A stretch of DNA of 9,554 bases from the NCBI GenBank assembly GCA_052169645.1, contig JBQNCA010000037.1, forward strand, positions 1-9,554. The letters are read 5' to 3'. The position numbers and the translations under genes were made by a program. The notes below the pieces were generated by a model, which saw nothing but the letters and a program-made list of their open reading frames with translations, ran no database searches and was not told where the DNA came from. The number at the start of each line of letters is the position of its first letter. Within the stretch, counting starts at the first letter, position 1. The stretch is from JAIKWW01 sp052169645. GTDB lineage: Bacteria > Bacillota > Clostridia > Peptostreptococcales > Anaerovoracaceae. Of the stretch, positions 1-6,318 are shown one piece after another.

Positions 1-38
1 TCGATACACTCTAACTTATACTCATGACTGTAACGCAT
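1..38 (-). CDS. Transposase (IS3-like OrfA, helix-turn-helix), N-terminal fragment
   Basis: Only the first 12 codons are visible, reading MRYSHEYKLECI, and the gene continues beyond base 1. This opening resembles the start of IS3-family helix-turn-helix proteins of Firmicutes, which commonly begin with a Tyr-Ser-x-Glu-(Phe/Tyr)-Lys-Leu-Glu pattern and bind the element ends. The ATG at 38-36 is supported by a strong ribosome binding site, AAGGAGG on the minus strand (plus-strand 47-53), 8 nt upstream. Too little protein is seen to judge whether the gene is intact. The start site is more certain than the family. Confidence 0.6.
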   Translation of the reverse strand, partial: MRYSHEYKLECI

Positions 39-43
39 GAAAA

Positions 44-77
44 TACCCTCCTTACCGGTTGTCCAGTAAAGAGGGTA
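44..77 (-). promoter_or_regulatory. Transposase ribosome binding site inside an inverted repeat (anti-SD hairpin)
   Basis: On the minus strand GTAAGGAGGGTA (plus 55-44) holds the transposase Shine-Dalgarno site. Its partner TACCCTCTTTAC (plus 77-66) lies 10 nt upstream in the transcript. The twelve positions pair fully in RNA if one G-U wobble is allowed. Any transcript entering the element from outside would carry this upstream arm and could mask the ribosome binding site. A transcript starting inside the loop would not. Protection from read-through translation is known for IS10 and IS50; its operation here is inferred. Confidence 0.55.
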
Positions 78-120
78 CATATCAGTAAAGAGGGTACATA
101 TCAGTAAAGAGGGTACATAT
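64..120. repeat. Three perfect tandem copies of a 19-bp unit at the IS end
   Basis: The unit CAGTAAAGAGGGTACATAT occurs at 64-82, 83-101 and 102-120 with no mismatch and no spacer. On the minus strand each copy reads ATATGTACCCTCTTTACTG, which carries the 12-nt arm complementary to the transposase ribosome binding site. Likely roles are transposase-binding terminal repeats or anti-Shine-Dalgarno arms. Perfect identity suggests recent slippage or amplification. It is not a CRISPR array, since there are no spacers and only three units. Confidence 0.9.
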
Positions 121-429
121 CATATTCTCAACATGAATCTTTTTGAAATTGAGCTTAAAAGCAGAGTGGAGTGTTTGTCTGAGTTTAAAAAATTGCATTT
201 GCGAGCTGTCACGGCTTTTACAAATATCTTAAAAGCTTATAAAGTCGAAATCACGGATTATGAATGCGAAGAATTTTGTAATAACTTTTGCGCATTTTTA
301 TTCGGAGTATACCCTTTTGTATTTCATACAGATAAGCAGAAAAAGGCAATGGCTGTTGCAGGCATAAAATTCAAAGAATCTACCGTTTATCGGATGGTAT
401 ACGGGTGTCTTGTAAAGCTTATACCGTAA
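121..429 (+). pseudogene. TetR/AcrR-family regulator, C-terminal half left by the IS insertion
   Basis: The frame is open from the repeat boundary to the stop at 427-429. From the ATG at 133 it gives 98 residues, against roughly 190-200 for a full TetR protein. The pattern FGVYPFVFHTDKQKKAMAVAG followed by a Tyr-Arg-Met-Val-Tyr-x-Cys-Leu-Val-Lys-Leu end resembles the ligand-binding C-terminal part of TetR/AcrR regulators. The N-terminal DNA-binding helix-turn-helix is absent. The ATG at 133 has no ribosome binding site, and the frame runs back through it into the repeats until a stop at 67-69. It therefore looks like a gene fragment rather than a small protein. It ends 22 nt before the aldo/keto reductase start, so the intact gene probably shared an operon with the reductase and repressed it. 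Loss of the DNA-binding domain would remove that control. Confidence 0.75.
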
Positions 430-451
430 AAAATTTAAGGAGGATTTTGAA

Positions 452-1315
452 ATGTATAATGAAACTGTAAAATTGTTGAATGGAGTAGATATTCCGGTAC
501 TTGCCCTCGGTACATGGTTGATTGATGATGATAAGGCTGCCGATGCCGTAAGAGAAGCCGTCAAAATCGGATATCGCCATGTGGATACGGCACAGGCTTA
601 TAGAAATGAACACGGTGTCGGAGAGGGAATTCGCACCTGCGGTATAGATAGAAAAGATATATTTATTACATCAAAGGTGGCGGCGGAGCATAAAAGTTAT
701 GAAGAAGCTGCGGCAGGCATTGATGAAACTTTAAAAAAGCTCGGACTTGATTATATAGATATGATGATTATTCATTCGCCTCAGCCGTGGATGGAAGTAA
801 ATCAATCGGAAAATCGCTATGTCGAGGGCAACAGGCAGGCATGGAAAGCCTTGGAGGATGCCTACAAATCAGGCAAAATCAGAGCTATCGGAGTTTCAAA
901 TTTTCTGAAGGAAGATATAGATAATCTTTGGGATGCGGCGGAGATAAAGCCTATGGTAAATCAGGTGCTTTGTCATATTTCAAATACACCGTATGAGCTT
1001 ATAAAATATTGTCAGAACAAGGGTATGGTAATGGAAGCGTATTCACCCATTGCTCATGGGGAAGCAATGAAAAATGAAGCCATCGCACGGATGTCCGAAA
1101 AATATGGAGTAAGTATTCCGCAACTCTGCATTCGATATGATATTCAGCTGGGAATGATCGTGCTCCCTAAGACGGCAAATCCCGAGCATATGAGGAATAA
1201 TGCCGATGTGGAATTTACTATATCCGATGAAGATATGGAAATATTGAAGAATTTTGAACAAATAAAGAGCTATGGGGAACATGTATTCTTTCCGGTATTT
1301 GGAGGTAAGCTGTAA
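452..1315 (+). CDS. Aldo/keto reductase
   Basis: A 287-residue cytosolic NAD(P)H-dependent reductase of aldehydes and ketones with a (beta/alpha)8 barrel, of the usual length for the family. The catalytic tetrad is complete: Asp45 and Tyr50 in DTAQAY, Lys75 in ITSK and His108 in IIHSP. GVSNF is at 147-151. The cofactor phosphate-binding pattern lies near the C-terminus, with Lys240 and Arg248 in LPKTANPEHMR. The start is set by AAGGAGG at 437-443, 8 nt upstream. Overall it resembles the 2,5-diketo-gluconate/methylglyoxal reductase branch, but the substrate cannot be read from sequence. It sits 22 nt downstream of a truncated TetR gene, its probable former repressor. With the IS inserted upstream, its transcription may now be constitutive, lost, or driven from the element. 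Confidence 0.93.
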   Translation: MYNETVKLLNGVDIPVLALGTWLIDDDKAADAVREAVKIGYRHVDTAQAYRNEHGVGEGIRTCGIDRKDIFITSKVAAEHKSYEEAAAGIDETLKKLGLDYIDMMIIHSPQPWMEVNQSENRYVEGNRQAWKALEDAYKSGKIRAIGVSNFLKEDIDNLWDAAEIKPMVNQVLCHISNTPYELIKYCQNKGMVMEAYSPIAHGEAMKNEAIARMSEKYGVSIPQLCIRYDIQLGMIVLPKTANPEHMRNNADVEFTISDEDMEILKNFEQIKSYGEHVFFPVFGGKL

Positions 1316-1320
1316 GAAAT

Positions 1321-1515
1321 ACAAACGGAAATTCGACTGTATTCTATAAGGCTGCTATTTTAAAATGCGGCAAAGTATTTTCCGCCGATACCGATGAAAT
1401 CGATTTAAAGTCGCAGGCGGAGAAGTTCGGTTAAGTAGAAAAAACGGATTGAAATACGGAGGATTTCTCAGAAATCGGATATTTTGTCGATTCGGGAAAT
1501 CTTTCCGTATTTAAA
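1321..1515 (+). pseudogene. Possible decayed coding remnant of unknown origin
   Basis: One frame between the reductase and thrS reads like protein but is broken by stops at 1432-1434, 1450-1452 and 1516-1518. The first piece ends with KVFSADTDEIDLKSQAEKFG. The last contains SEIGYFVDSGNLSVFK. There is no start codon with a ribosome binding site. I do not recognise a family. It could be the worn tail of a lost gene or chance composition in AT-rich DNA. The rest of the 261-bp gap holds a hairpin and the thrS promoter, listed separately. Confidence 0.3.
1454..1510 (+). terminator. Hairpin downstream of the reductase, weak terminator candidate
   Basis: ATACGGAGGATTTC (1454-1467) pairs imperfectly with GAAATCTTTCCGTAT (1496-1510) across a loop of about 28 nt. 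The same GATTTC arm can instead pair with GAAATC at 1471-1476, giving a tight hairpin with a 3-nt loop. No uninterrupted T-run follows; the nearest T-rich stretch is at 1521-1535. It may end the reductase transcript but is not a textbook rho-independent terminator. Confidence 0.3.
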
Positions 1516-1543
1516 TGAGCTTTTCAGTTTTTCTTTGAATTGT

Positions 1544-1573
1544 TTGCGCACAGCTCCGAAAATTTGATATAAT
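1544..1573 (+). promoter_or_regulatory. thrS promoter (TTGCGC-18-TATAAT)
   Basis: A perfect -10 hexamer TATAAT lies at 1568-1573, with a partial -35 TTGCGC at 1544-1549 and an 18-bp spacer. Transcription would begin near 1580, giving a leader of only about 33 nt before the ATG at 1613. This leaves no room for a T-box riboswitch, which often controls aminoacyl-tRNA synthetase genes in Firmicutes. Confidence 0.6.
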
Positions 1574-1595
1574 CATATGCAAATATATATTACTG

Positions 1596-1603
1596 AAAAG
1601 GAG
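1596..1603 (+). promoter_or_regulatory. thrS ribosome binding site that decides the start
   Basis: AAAAGGAG lies 9 nt before the ATG at 1613. The in-frame ATG at 1577 has no such site and lies before the predicted transcription start near 1580, so it is rejected as the start. Confidence 0.85.
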
Positions 1604-1612
1604 ATATTTGAT

Positions 1613-3385
1613 ATGGATAAAGAGGAATTAAAGGCGGTGTACCGTCATTCCATGGCACATATACTTGCAAAGGCTGTCATAGAGATATTCGGAAAGGACG
1701 AAGTGCAGTATGCCATCGGACCGGATATTGCGGACGGCTTTTATTATGATTTCCTGCTTCCGAGGGGTATAACCAAGGAAGATTACAAGCCGATAGAAGA
1801 CAAGATGCGTGAAATCATGAAGCGCAGAGAGGACTGGATTCGACTTGAGGTTACACGCAGTGAGGCGTTGGAGCTGTTTAAAGGTCAGAAATATAAGATC
1901 GAGCTGATTCAGGATTTGCCGGAGAATGAGCTGATTACCGTATATCGTACAGGTGATGATTTTATGGATTTGTGCAGAGGTCCTCATGTTGAGAATTCTC
2001 AGGATCTTCTCAATGTTGCATTTCAGATAAGATCGGTATCGGGTTCATACTGGAGAGGCGATGAGCATAATGATCAGCTGCAGCGTGTATATTGCTATGC
2101 TTTTCCTAGCAAGCAGGAACTCAAGGAACATCTTGCTTTGGTAAAGGAAGCTATGGAGCGTGATCATAAAAAACTCGGTAAGGAACTGGATATTTTCATG
2201 TTTGATCCTACAGCTCCGGGGATGCCTTATTGGCTGCCGCGAGGCTGGAAGATGTTTAATGCATTGCTGGAATTTTGGAGACAGCTGCATGAACAGGCAG
2301 GCTATCAGGAAATTTCAGGACCTGTTTTGAGTTCGAGACAGCTGTGGATTCAGAGCGGTCATTGGGATCATTATAAAGATAATATGTTTATAACACCGGG
2401 TGATGATGATAATGTACTTGCGATCAAGCCTATGAACTGTCCTAATGCTATAAATGTGTATAGACATACTCAGCACAGTTACAGGGATTTACCGCTCAGA
2501 TATTCACAGACGGATATAATACACAGACGTGAAAAATCAGGTGAGCTGAATGGATTATTCAGAGTTCAGGAATTTCATCAGGATGATGCGCACCTTCTGG
2601 TTACAAATGATCAGATTGCCGATGAAATAAAGAATATTATGGACTTGGCGGAAATAATATACGGAACTTTCGGACTTACATATGTTGCAGAGCTTTCAAC
2701 CAGACCGGATGATTATATGGGAGATATAGAGCTGTGGAATCAGGCGGAGGCTTCTCTGAAGAATATTCTCGAAGAAAAATACGGTGCCGGAAACTATGAG
2801 CTTAATGAAGGAGACGGAGCTTTTTACGGTCCTAAAATAGATCTTAAAATGAAGGATTGTATCGGCAGAGAATGGCAGATGGGAACTATACAGTTGGATT
2901 TTCAGCTTCCTCTCAACTTTGATTTAAAATATGTGGCTGCGGACGGTTCAATGAGGCAGCCGGTTATGATACACCGTGCCCTATTCGGTTCGATGGAACG
3001 TTTCATAGGTATATTGATAGAAAACTTCAAAGGTGCTATGCCGTTCTGGCTTTCACCCGTGCAGGTGGGAATTGTACCTATTCGCACGGAGCATAACGAA
3101 TATGCCGAGGAAGTTGAAAAGCTTCTCTTTAAGAATCATATCCGTTCCGAGGTCGACTATACCGACCGCAATATGAAGGAAAAAATCAAACAGTATAAGA
3201 ATTACAAAAACCCTTATATAATAGTGCTCGGAGATAGGGAAGCTGAAGAGCGTACCGTTTCCATAAATCTCAGAGGACAGAACAAACAGATTCAGAATGT
3301 GCCGTTGGATACTTTCGTTCAGATGTGCAGGACTATGAATGAAGAATATTCTCTGGAATTGATGGACGAGATACCTGAAATTTGA
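1613..3385 (+). CDS. thrS: Threonine--tRNA ligase lacking the N-terminal TGS domain
   Basis: This cytosolic class II synthetase charges tRNA-Thr with threonine using ATP. From the ATG at 1613 it has 590 residues, against about 640 for E. coli ThrRS. The protein begins directly at the editing domain, so the roughly 60-residue TGS domain is missing. The editing site is complete: HSMAH (His12, His16) and CRGPH (Cys121, His125). The class II core runs from about residue 180 to 475. Its zinc ligands are Cys276 in KPMNCPN, His327 in QDDAH and His454 in MIHR. A C-terminal anticodon-binding domain follows. MNCPN and FRVQEFHQDD replace the MNCPGH and RVRGFTQDD of E. coli, marking a divergent ThrRS branch; I believe TGS-less forms like this occur in other Firmicutes. 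It has its own promoter and a terminator at 3478-3516, so it is probably monocistronic. A second, full-length thrS elsewhere in the genome is possible. Confidence 0.95.
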   Translation: MDKEELKAVYRHSMAHILAKAVIEIFGKDEVQYAIGPDIADGFYYDFLLPRGITKEDYKPIEDKMREIMKRREDWIRLEVTRSEALELFKGQKYKIELIQDLPENELITVYRTGDDFMDLCRGPHVENSQDLLNVAFQIRSVSGSYWRGDEHNDQLQRVYCYAFPSKQELKEHLALVKEAMERDHKKLGKELDIFMFDPTAPGMPYWLPRGWKMFNALLEFWRQLHEQAGYQEISGPVLSSRQLWIQSGHWDHYKDNMFITPGDDDNVLAIKPMNCPNAINVYRHTQHSYRDLPLRYSQTDIIHRREKSGELNGLFRVQEFHQDDAHLLVTNDQIADEIKNIMDLAEIIYGTFGLTYVAELSTRPDDYMGDIELWNQAEASLKNILEEKYGAGNYELNEGDGAFYGPKIDLKMKDCIGREWQMGTIQLDFQLPLNFDLKYVAADGSMRQPVMIHRALFGSMERFIGILIENFKGAMPFWLSPVQVGIVPIRTEHNEYAEEVEKLLFKNHIRSEVDYTDRNMKEKIKQYKNYKNPYIIVLGDREAEERTVSINLRGQNKQIQNVPLDTFVQMCRTMNEEYSLELMDEIPEI

Positions 3386-3477
3386 GTTGATTCGATGAGG
3401 ATAAATTAAAAATTTTAATTAAATAATATTAAAATATATATAATTGAACCGATCTTAAAAGTCGGACTGATAAATAG

Positions 3478-3516
3478 ACCCCGCAAGCCGGACCTTTTCA
3501 ATCCGACCTGCGGGGT
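3478..3516. terminator. Hairpin terminator between convergent thrS and the AIM24-type gene
   Basis: ACCCCGCA (3478-3485) pairs with TGCGGGGT (3509-3516). After a small internal loop, CGGA (3489-3492) pairs with TCCG (3502-3505). It sits between two converging genes, 18 nt past the minus-strand stop codon in that transcript. Neither side has a clean T-run, so it may work mainly as a 3'-end stabiliser. GTCGGA at 3461-3466 can also pair with TCCGAC at 3502-3507, a competing fold. Confidence 0.6.
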
Positions 3517-3533
3517 TAATCTATAAGGAAGAA

Positions 3534-4214
3534 TTATTTACCTGTGACTATGAAAGGCTGTATAGCGCCTGCAACCTGATTAATAGGCATAGTCTGGAGA
3601 ATCACCTTTCCCGGACCGCTGATAACCGTATTGAAAATACCTTCACCTCCGAGGAACATATTTTTTAATCCCGGTACGGTTTTTATATCTATGGAACAGC
3701 TTGCATCCATAGCTGCGATATATCCTGTGTCAACTATAATCTGCTGTCCTGAAGCAAGTTCATATTCATGTGTAGAGCCGTCGATTTCTATGAAGGCCGT
3801 GCCGTTGCCGGAAAGCTTCTGCATTATGAAGCCTTCTCCGCCGAACAAGCCGCTTCCTAATTTCTTCTGGAAAGCCACTGAAAGCTCTACGGAAGCTTCA
3901 CTTGCGAGAAATGCGGATTTTTGGCAAATAATTTCTTTTCCCGGAGCTATTTCAAATGCTCTTATCGAACCCGGAAATGATGATGCAAATGCGATTTCTC
4001 CGGGACCTCCCTGAGCGGTATATTTATTCTGAAAAATGCTGTCGCCTGAAAGCATTCTTCCGAATGCCTTACCTATACCGCCTGTAGCGCCCGTTTCCAT
4101 CTTCATATTAGGAGACATCCAGCTCATAGCACCTTTTTCAGTTATAAGAGTCTCTCCCGGCTCTACCGTGCATATAACGGCAGGCAGGTTATCGCCTATG
4201 ATTTTGTAATTCAT
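3534..4214 (-). CDS. AIM24/TIGR00266-family protein
   Basis: A 226-residue protein with the glycine-rich, beta-strand-rich pattern of the AIM24 (TIGR00266) family. It has repeated short strands, GAMSWMSP near residues 28-35, GGPGEIAFASSFPGSI at about 69-84, and LGGEGIFNTVISGPGKV near the C-terminus. No signal peptide or membrane segment is apparent. The bacterial family is widespread but its biochemical role is unsettled, and the yeast relative Aim24 is a mitochondrial inner-membrane protein. No activity is assigned here. Start: ATG at 4214 with AAAGGA (plus 4221-4226) 6 nt upstream. The gene stands alone, convergent with thrS and divergent from the helicase. Length and sequence give no sign of damage. 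Confidence 0.88.
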   Translation of the reverse strand: MNYKIIGDNLPAVICTVEPGETLITEKGAMSWMSPNMKMETGATGGIGKAFGRMLSGDSIFQNKYTAQGGPGEIAFASSFPGSIRAFEIAPGKEIICQKSAFLASEASVELSVAFQKKLGSGLFGGEGFIMQKLSGNGTAFIEIDGSTHEYELASGQQIIVDTGYIAAMDASCSIDIKTVPGLKNMFLGGEGIFNTVISGPGKVILQTMPINQVAGAIQPFIVTGK

Positions 4215-4242
4215 GACCTATCCTTTCTGTACTGAAAATTAT

Positions 4243-4271
4243 CTAATACAACTTAATTCTAATACAATCAA
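4243..4271 (-). promoter_or_regulatory. Weak promoter candidate for the AIM24-type gene
   Basis: On the minus strand TTGATT (plus 4271-4266) and TATTAG (plus 4248-4243) are separated by 17 bp. Each matches four of six consensus bases. The spacing and the position about 30 nt before the start codon fit, but the match is modest. Confidence 0.3.
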
Positions 4272-4325
4272 ACACAGATTGCAATTTATATAATCATATG
4301 GTATCATTATGAGGCTGCAAGGCAT

Positions 4326-4353
4326 TTGACATAAGTTCATTGCATTGCATAAA
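4326..4353 (+). promoter_or_regulatory. Promoter upstream of the helicase leader
   Basis: A perfect -35 TTGACA (4326-4331) is followed after 16 bp by CATAAA (4348-4353), a four-of-six -10. Transcription would start near 4360. That is about 118 nt before the helicase ATG and ahead of the terminator hairpin at 4385-4425. Confidence 0.55.
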
Positions 4354-4384
4354 GCGATATGTTTTTATTTAAGATGATGGGTTG

Positions 4385-4425
4385 CACCGGTCGGGTAGAA
4401 TACATATTTCCGACAGGTGTTTTTT
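4385..4425 (+). terminator. Intrinsic terminator in the helicase leader (attenuator candidate)
   Basis: CACCGGTCGG (4385-4394) pairs with CCGACAGGTG (4410-4419), with one G/A mismatch and a 15-nt loop. A run of six T follows directly at 4420-4425. This is a textbook rho-independent terminator. No gene ends just upstream on this strand, so it should stop transcripts from the 4326 promoter as an RNA of about 65 nt unless relieved. A TATAAT at 4435-4440, beyond the hairpin, could act as a second promoter, but no matching -35 is visible. Confidence 0.75.
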
Positions 4426-4477
4426 AGTTATGCATATAATTTTATAAATTAAAGATACAAAAATACAAGGAGTTTGA

Positions 4478-6253
4478 ATGACATTTAAAGAGCTGAATTT
4501 AAAAAGAAAAGTTAAAGATGCAGTTGCGAAGGTCGGTTATATTGAACCGTCACCTGTGCAGGAACAGGCCATTCCCGAAATAATGAAGGGAAATGATGTG
4601 ATCGCTTGCGCTCAGACAGGAACGGGCAAGACTGCCGCATTCGCTTTGCCTATACTGAGCAAGCTGGAGATATTAAAGTCCAAGAAAATAAGAGCTCTTG
4701 TGCTCACACCGACGAGGGAACTTGCAATACAGATATTTGAAAATTTCAAAATGTACGGAAGATATCTGCCTCTCAGAGCCGCATGTATATATGGCGGAGC
4801 GAGGCAGAATCCTCAGATTGCCGCACTTAAGAGGGGTGTCGATGTACTTGTGGCAACACCCGGCAGATTGATGGATTTAATGAATCAGGGCTTTATAGAC
4901 CTGAAGAATATAGAAATATTTGTTCTGGATGAAGCGGATCGCATGCTTGATATGGGCTTCATAGGAGATGTAAGGAAAATTGAAGCATATATGCCCAAGG
5001 AGCGCCAAACAGTGATGTTTTCAGCTACTATTCCTGCCAAGATAGAGGAGCTTGCCGAAGAAATTCTAAATAATCCGATATCCATAAATATTGAACCTGA
5101 GATAAAGGCGGCTGATACCGTAAATCAGAAAATATGCTTTATTGAAAAAGAAAATAAAATAAAAACAATTTCAGAGATGCTATCAAATGATAAGGTTGAC
5201 AGTGCGATTGTATTTACCCGAACCAAGCATGGAGCGGATAAGCTGGTCAGGGAACTGGGCAGACAGGGAATAGGAGCTTTGGCTATACACGGCGACAAGA
5301 CACAGGGGCAGAGACAGCAGGCTTTGCAGAGGTTTAAGTCGGGTCAGGTAAATATTTTGATTGCTACCGATGTAGCTTCAAGAGGAATAGATATTCCTAA
5401 ATTGGGATATGTGTTTAATTATGATTTGCCCGTTGAAGCTGAATCCTATGTGCACAGAATAGGAAGAACCGGCAGAGCCGGAGAATCAGGTGAAGCTGTA
5501 ACTATATGCACTGCCGATGAAATGAATCTTCTTGCGGATATCGAAAAATTGATAGAAAAAGAAATCCCCGAGCTGAAAACGAAGTGGTCTATTGAGATTA
5601 GCCGAGAGGTTAAAAAGAAACACAGCAGAAGGGTACAGCGTCATATTAATAAGAGAATCAGAAACAGGAATATGAAATCCGAGCAGAACGGCAGAACTGA
5701 TTATGCCGATAATAAGAAATTATCATATTCTGATGAAAGCGCTTTGAGAAAAAGCGGAATTTCCGATAAAAGTCGCAAAGATTACAAATCCGAGGAAAAT
5801 AAAGCTTTTCGTAAAAGCAATTTTATAAATAAGAATCGTGAAAACGGAAAAGAGTCGAGGAAAAACAGATATTTTGATGAAAATCATAAGGATTACAGCT
5901 TCGAGGAAAAGATAAGTATTAATAAAAATAATTTTATAGATAATAACCATAAAAATGATAAAGTAAATAAAAAAGAAGATCACTGTAAAAACAGGAGCTT
6001 CAAAGAAAATCGCAAGTCCGATTCAGCCGGGAAGAGACGTAATTCAAAGCCTGAATTCGGCAATGAAAGACATGGAAAATCGGAAGGCGGCAGAAAAACA
6101 AAGAACTCGGGCAGCTATAAATTGAGAAGCTTTAACAGACATGACAATAAAAATGGTAAGAAAGCTTCAAAAACTTCAATTGTAAAAGATAGAAGCGCTT
6201 ACGGTTCGAAGCATAAAAAAGTAAAAAATAAAAATATGCGCAGCGTATCATAA
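4478..6253 (+). CDS. DEAD-box RNA helicase, RhlE-like, with long basic tail
   Basis: An ATP-dependent RNA helicase of 591 residues. The Q motif lies before residue 30. AQTGTGKT (45-52) is the Walker A, followed by PTRELA, TPGRL, DEAD (151-154) and SAT (182-184). In the second RecA domain come VFTRT, the RhlE-like HGDKTQGQR segment, ATDVASRGID and HRIGRTGR (326-333). The core ends near residue 380. The remaining ~200 residues are very basic and Asn/Lys/Arg/Ser-rich, probably disordered and RNA-binding, with degenerate repeats around 434 and 471 that begin KDY. Such helicases act in ribosome assembly, RNA decay or cold adaptation; the exact role is not readable here. Start: AAGGAG at 4467-4472, 5 nt before the ATG. 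The leader carries a promoter and terminator. No terminator is seen after the gene, so read-through into the flavodoxin gene is possible. Confidence 0.93.
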   Translation: MTFKELNLKRKVKDAVAKVGYIEPSPVQEQAIPEIMKGNDVIACAQTGTGKTAAFALPILSKLEILKSKKIRALVLTPTRELAIQIFENFKMYGRYLPLRAACIYGGARQNPQIAALKRGVDVLVATPGRLMDLMNQGFIDLKNIEIFVLDEADRMLDMGFIGDVRKIEAYMPKERQTVMFSATIPAKIEELAEEILNNPISINIEPEIKAADTVNQKICFIEKENKIKTISEMLSNDKVDSAIVFTRTKHGADKLVRELGRQGIGALAIHGDKTQGQRQQALQRFKSGQVNILIATDVASRGIDIPKLGYVFNYDLPVEAESYVHRIGRTGRAGESGEAVTICTADEMNLLADIEKLIEKEIPELKTKWSIEISREVKKKHSRRVQRHINKRIRNRNMKSEQNGRTDYADNKKLSYSDESALRKSGISDKSRKDYKSEENKAFRKSNFINKNRENGKESRKNRYFDENHKDYSFEEKISINKNNFIDNNHKNDKVNKKEDHCKNRSFKENRKSDSAGKRRNSKPEFGNERHGKSEGGRKTKNSGSYKLRSFNRHDNKNGKKASKTSIVKDRSAYGSKHKKVKNKNMRSVS

Positions 6254-6318
6254 AATGTTGAAAAGATATATAATCATTATATTGATATTGCAAAATTTTG
6301 AATGGAGGCATTATTGAT

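Larger units (their letters stand above)
1..123 (-). mobile_element. End of an IS3-like insertion sequence, running off the left edge
   Basis: Three observations mark an element end. A transposase-like reading frame starts at 38 and leaves the window leftward. A triple 19-bp direct repeat (64-120) lies outside it. Immediately beyond the repeat, from about 121, there is a TetR-type regulator frame that lacks its N-terminal half, as expected if the element landed inside that gene. Read leftward from 123, the terminus would begin TGATATGTACCC. The exact terminal base and the target duplication cannot be set because the other end is outside the window. Assignment to the IS3 family rests on only 12 visible transposase residues and is an inference. 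Confidence 0.7.

Noticed and set aside
64..120. Triple direct repeat as a CRISPR array
   Set aside because: The copies are head-to-tail with no spacers, only 19 bp long, and sit at the end of a transposase gene.
298..613. Minus-strand frames across the TetR fragment and reductase start
   Set aside because: They oppose supported coding sequence and have no ribosome binding sites or protein similarity that I recognise.
1577..1612. Upstream in-frame ATG as the start of ThrRS (602 residues)
   Set aside because: It has no ribosome binding site, lies before the predicted transcription start, and adds 12 residues with no family counterpart. AAAAGGAG clearly serves the ATG at 1613.
1316..1612. T-box riboswitch upstream of thrS
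   Set aside because: The promoter at 1544-1573 leaves only about 33 nt of leader, and no T-box core or specifier hairpin is recognisable before it.
3404..3420. AT-only palindrome after thrS as a terminator
   Set aside because: The arms contain no G or C, so the hairpin would be too weak. The GC-rich hairpin at 3478-3516 is the better candidate.
3631..4014. 127-residue plus-strand frame opposite the AIM24-type gene
   Set aside because: It lies wholly antisense to a well-supported gene, has no ribosome binding site, and has no recognisable protein pattern.
4289..4294. TATAAT as an extra promoter in the AIM24/helicase gap
   Set aside because: No -35 hexamer lies 16-18 bp upstream. In this AT-rich spacer a lone TATAAT is expected by chance.
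5723..5983. Minus-strand frame rich in Ile and Phe, resembling a membrane protein
   Set aside because: It is the complement of the Lys/Asn-rich helicase tail; AAA/AAT codons read backwards give Phe/Ile. There is no ribosome binding site.
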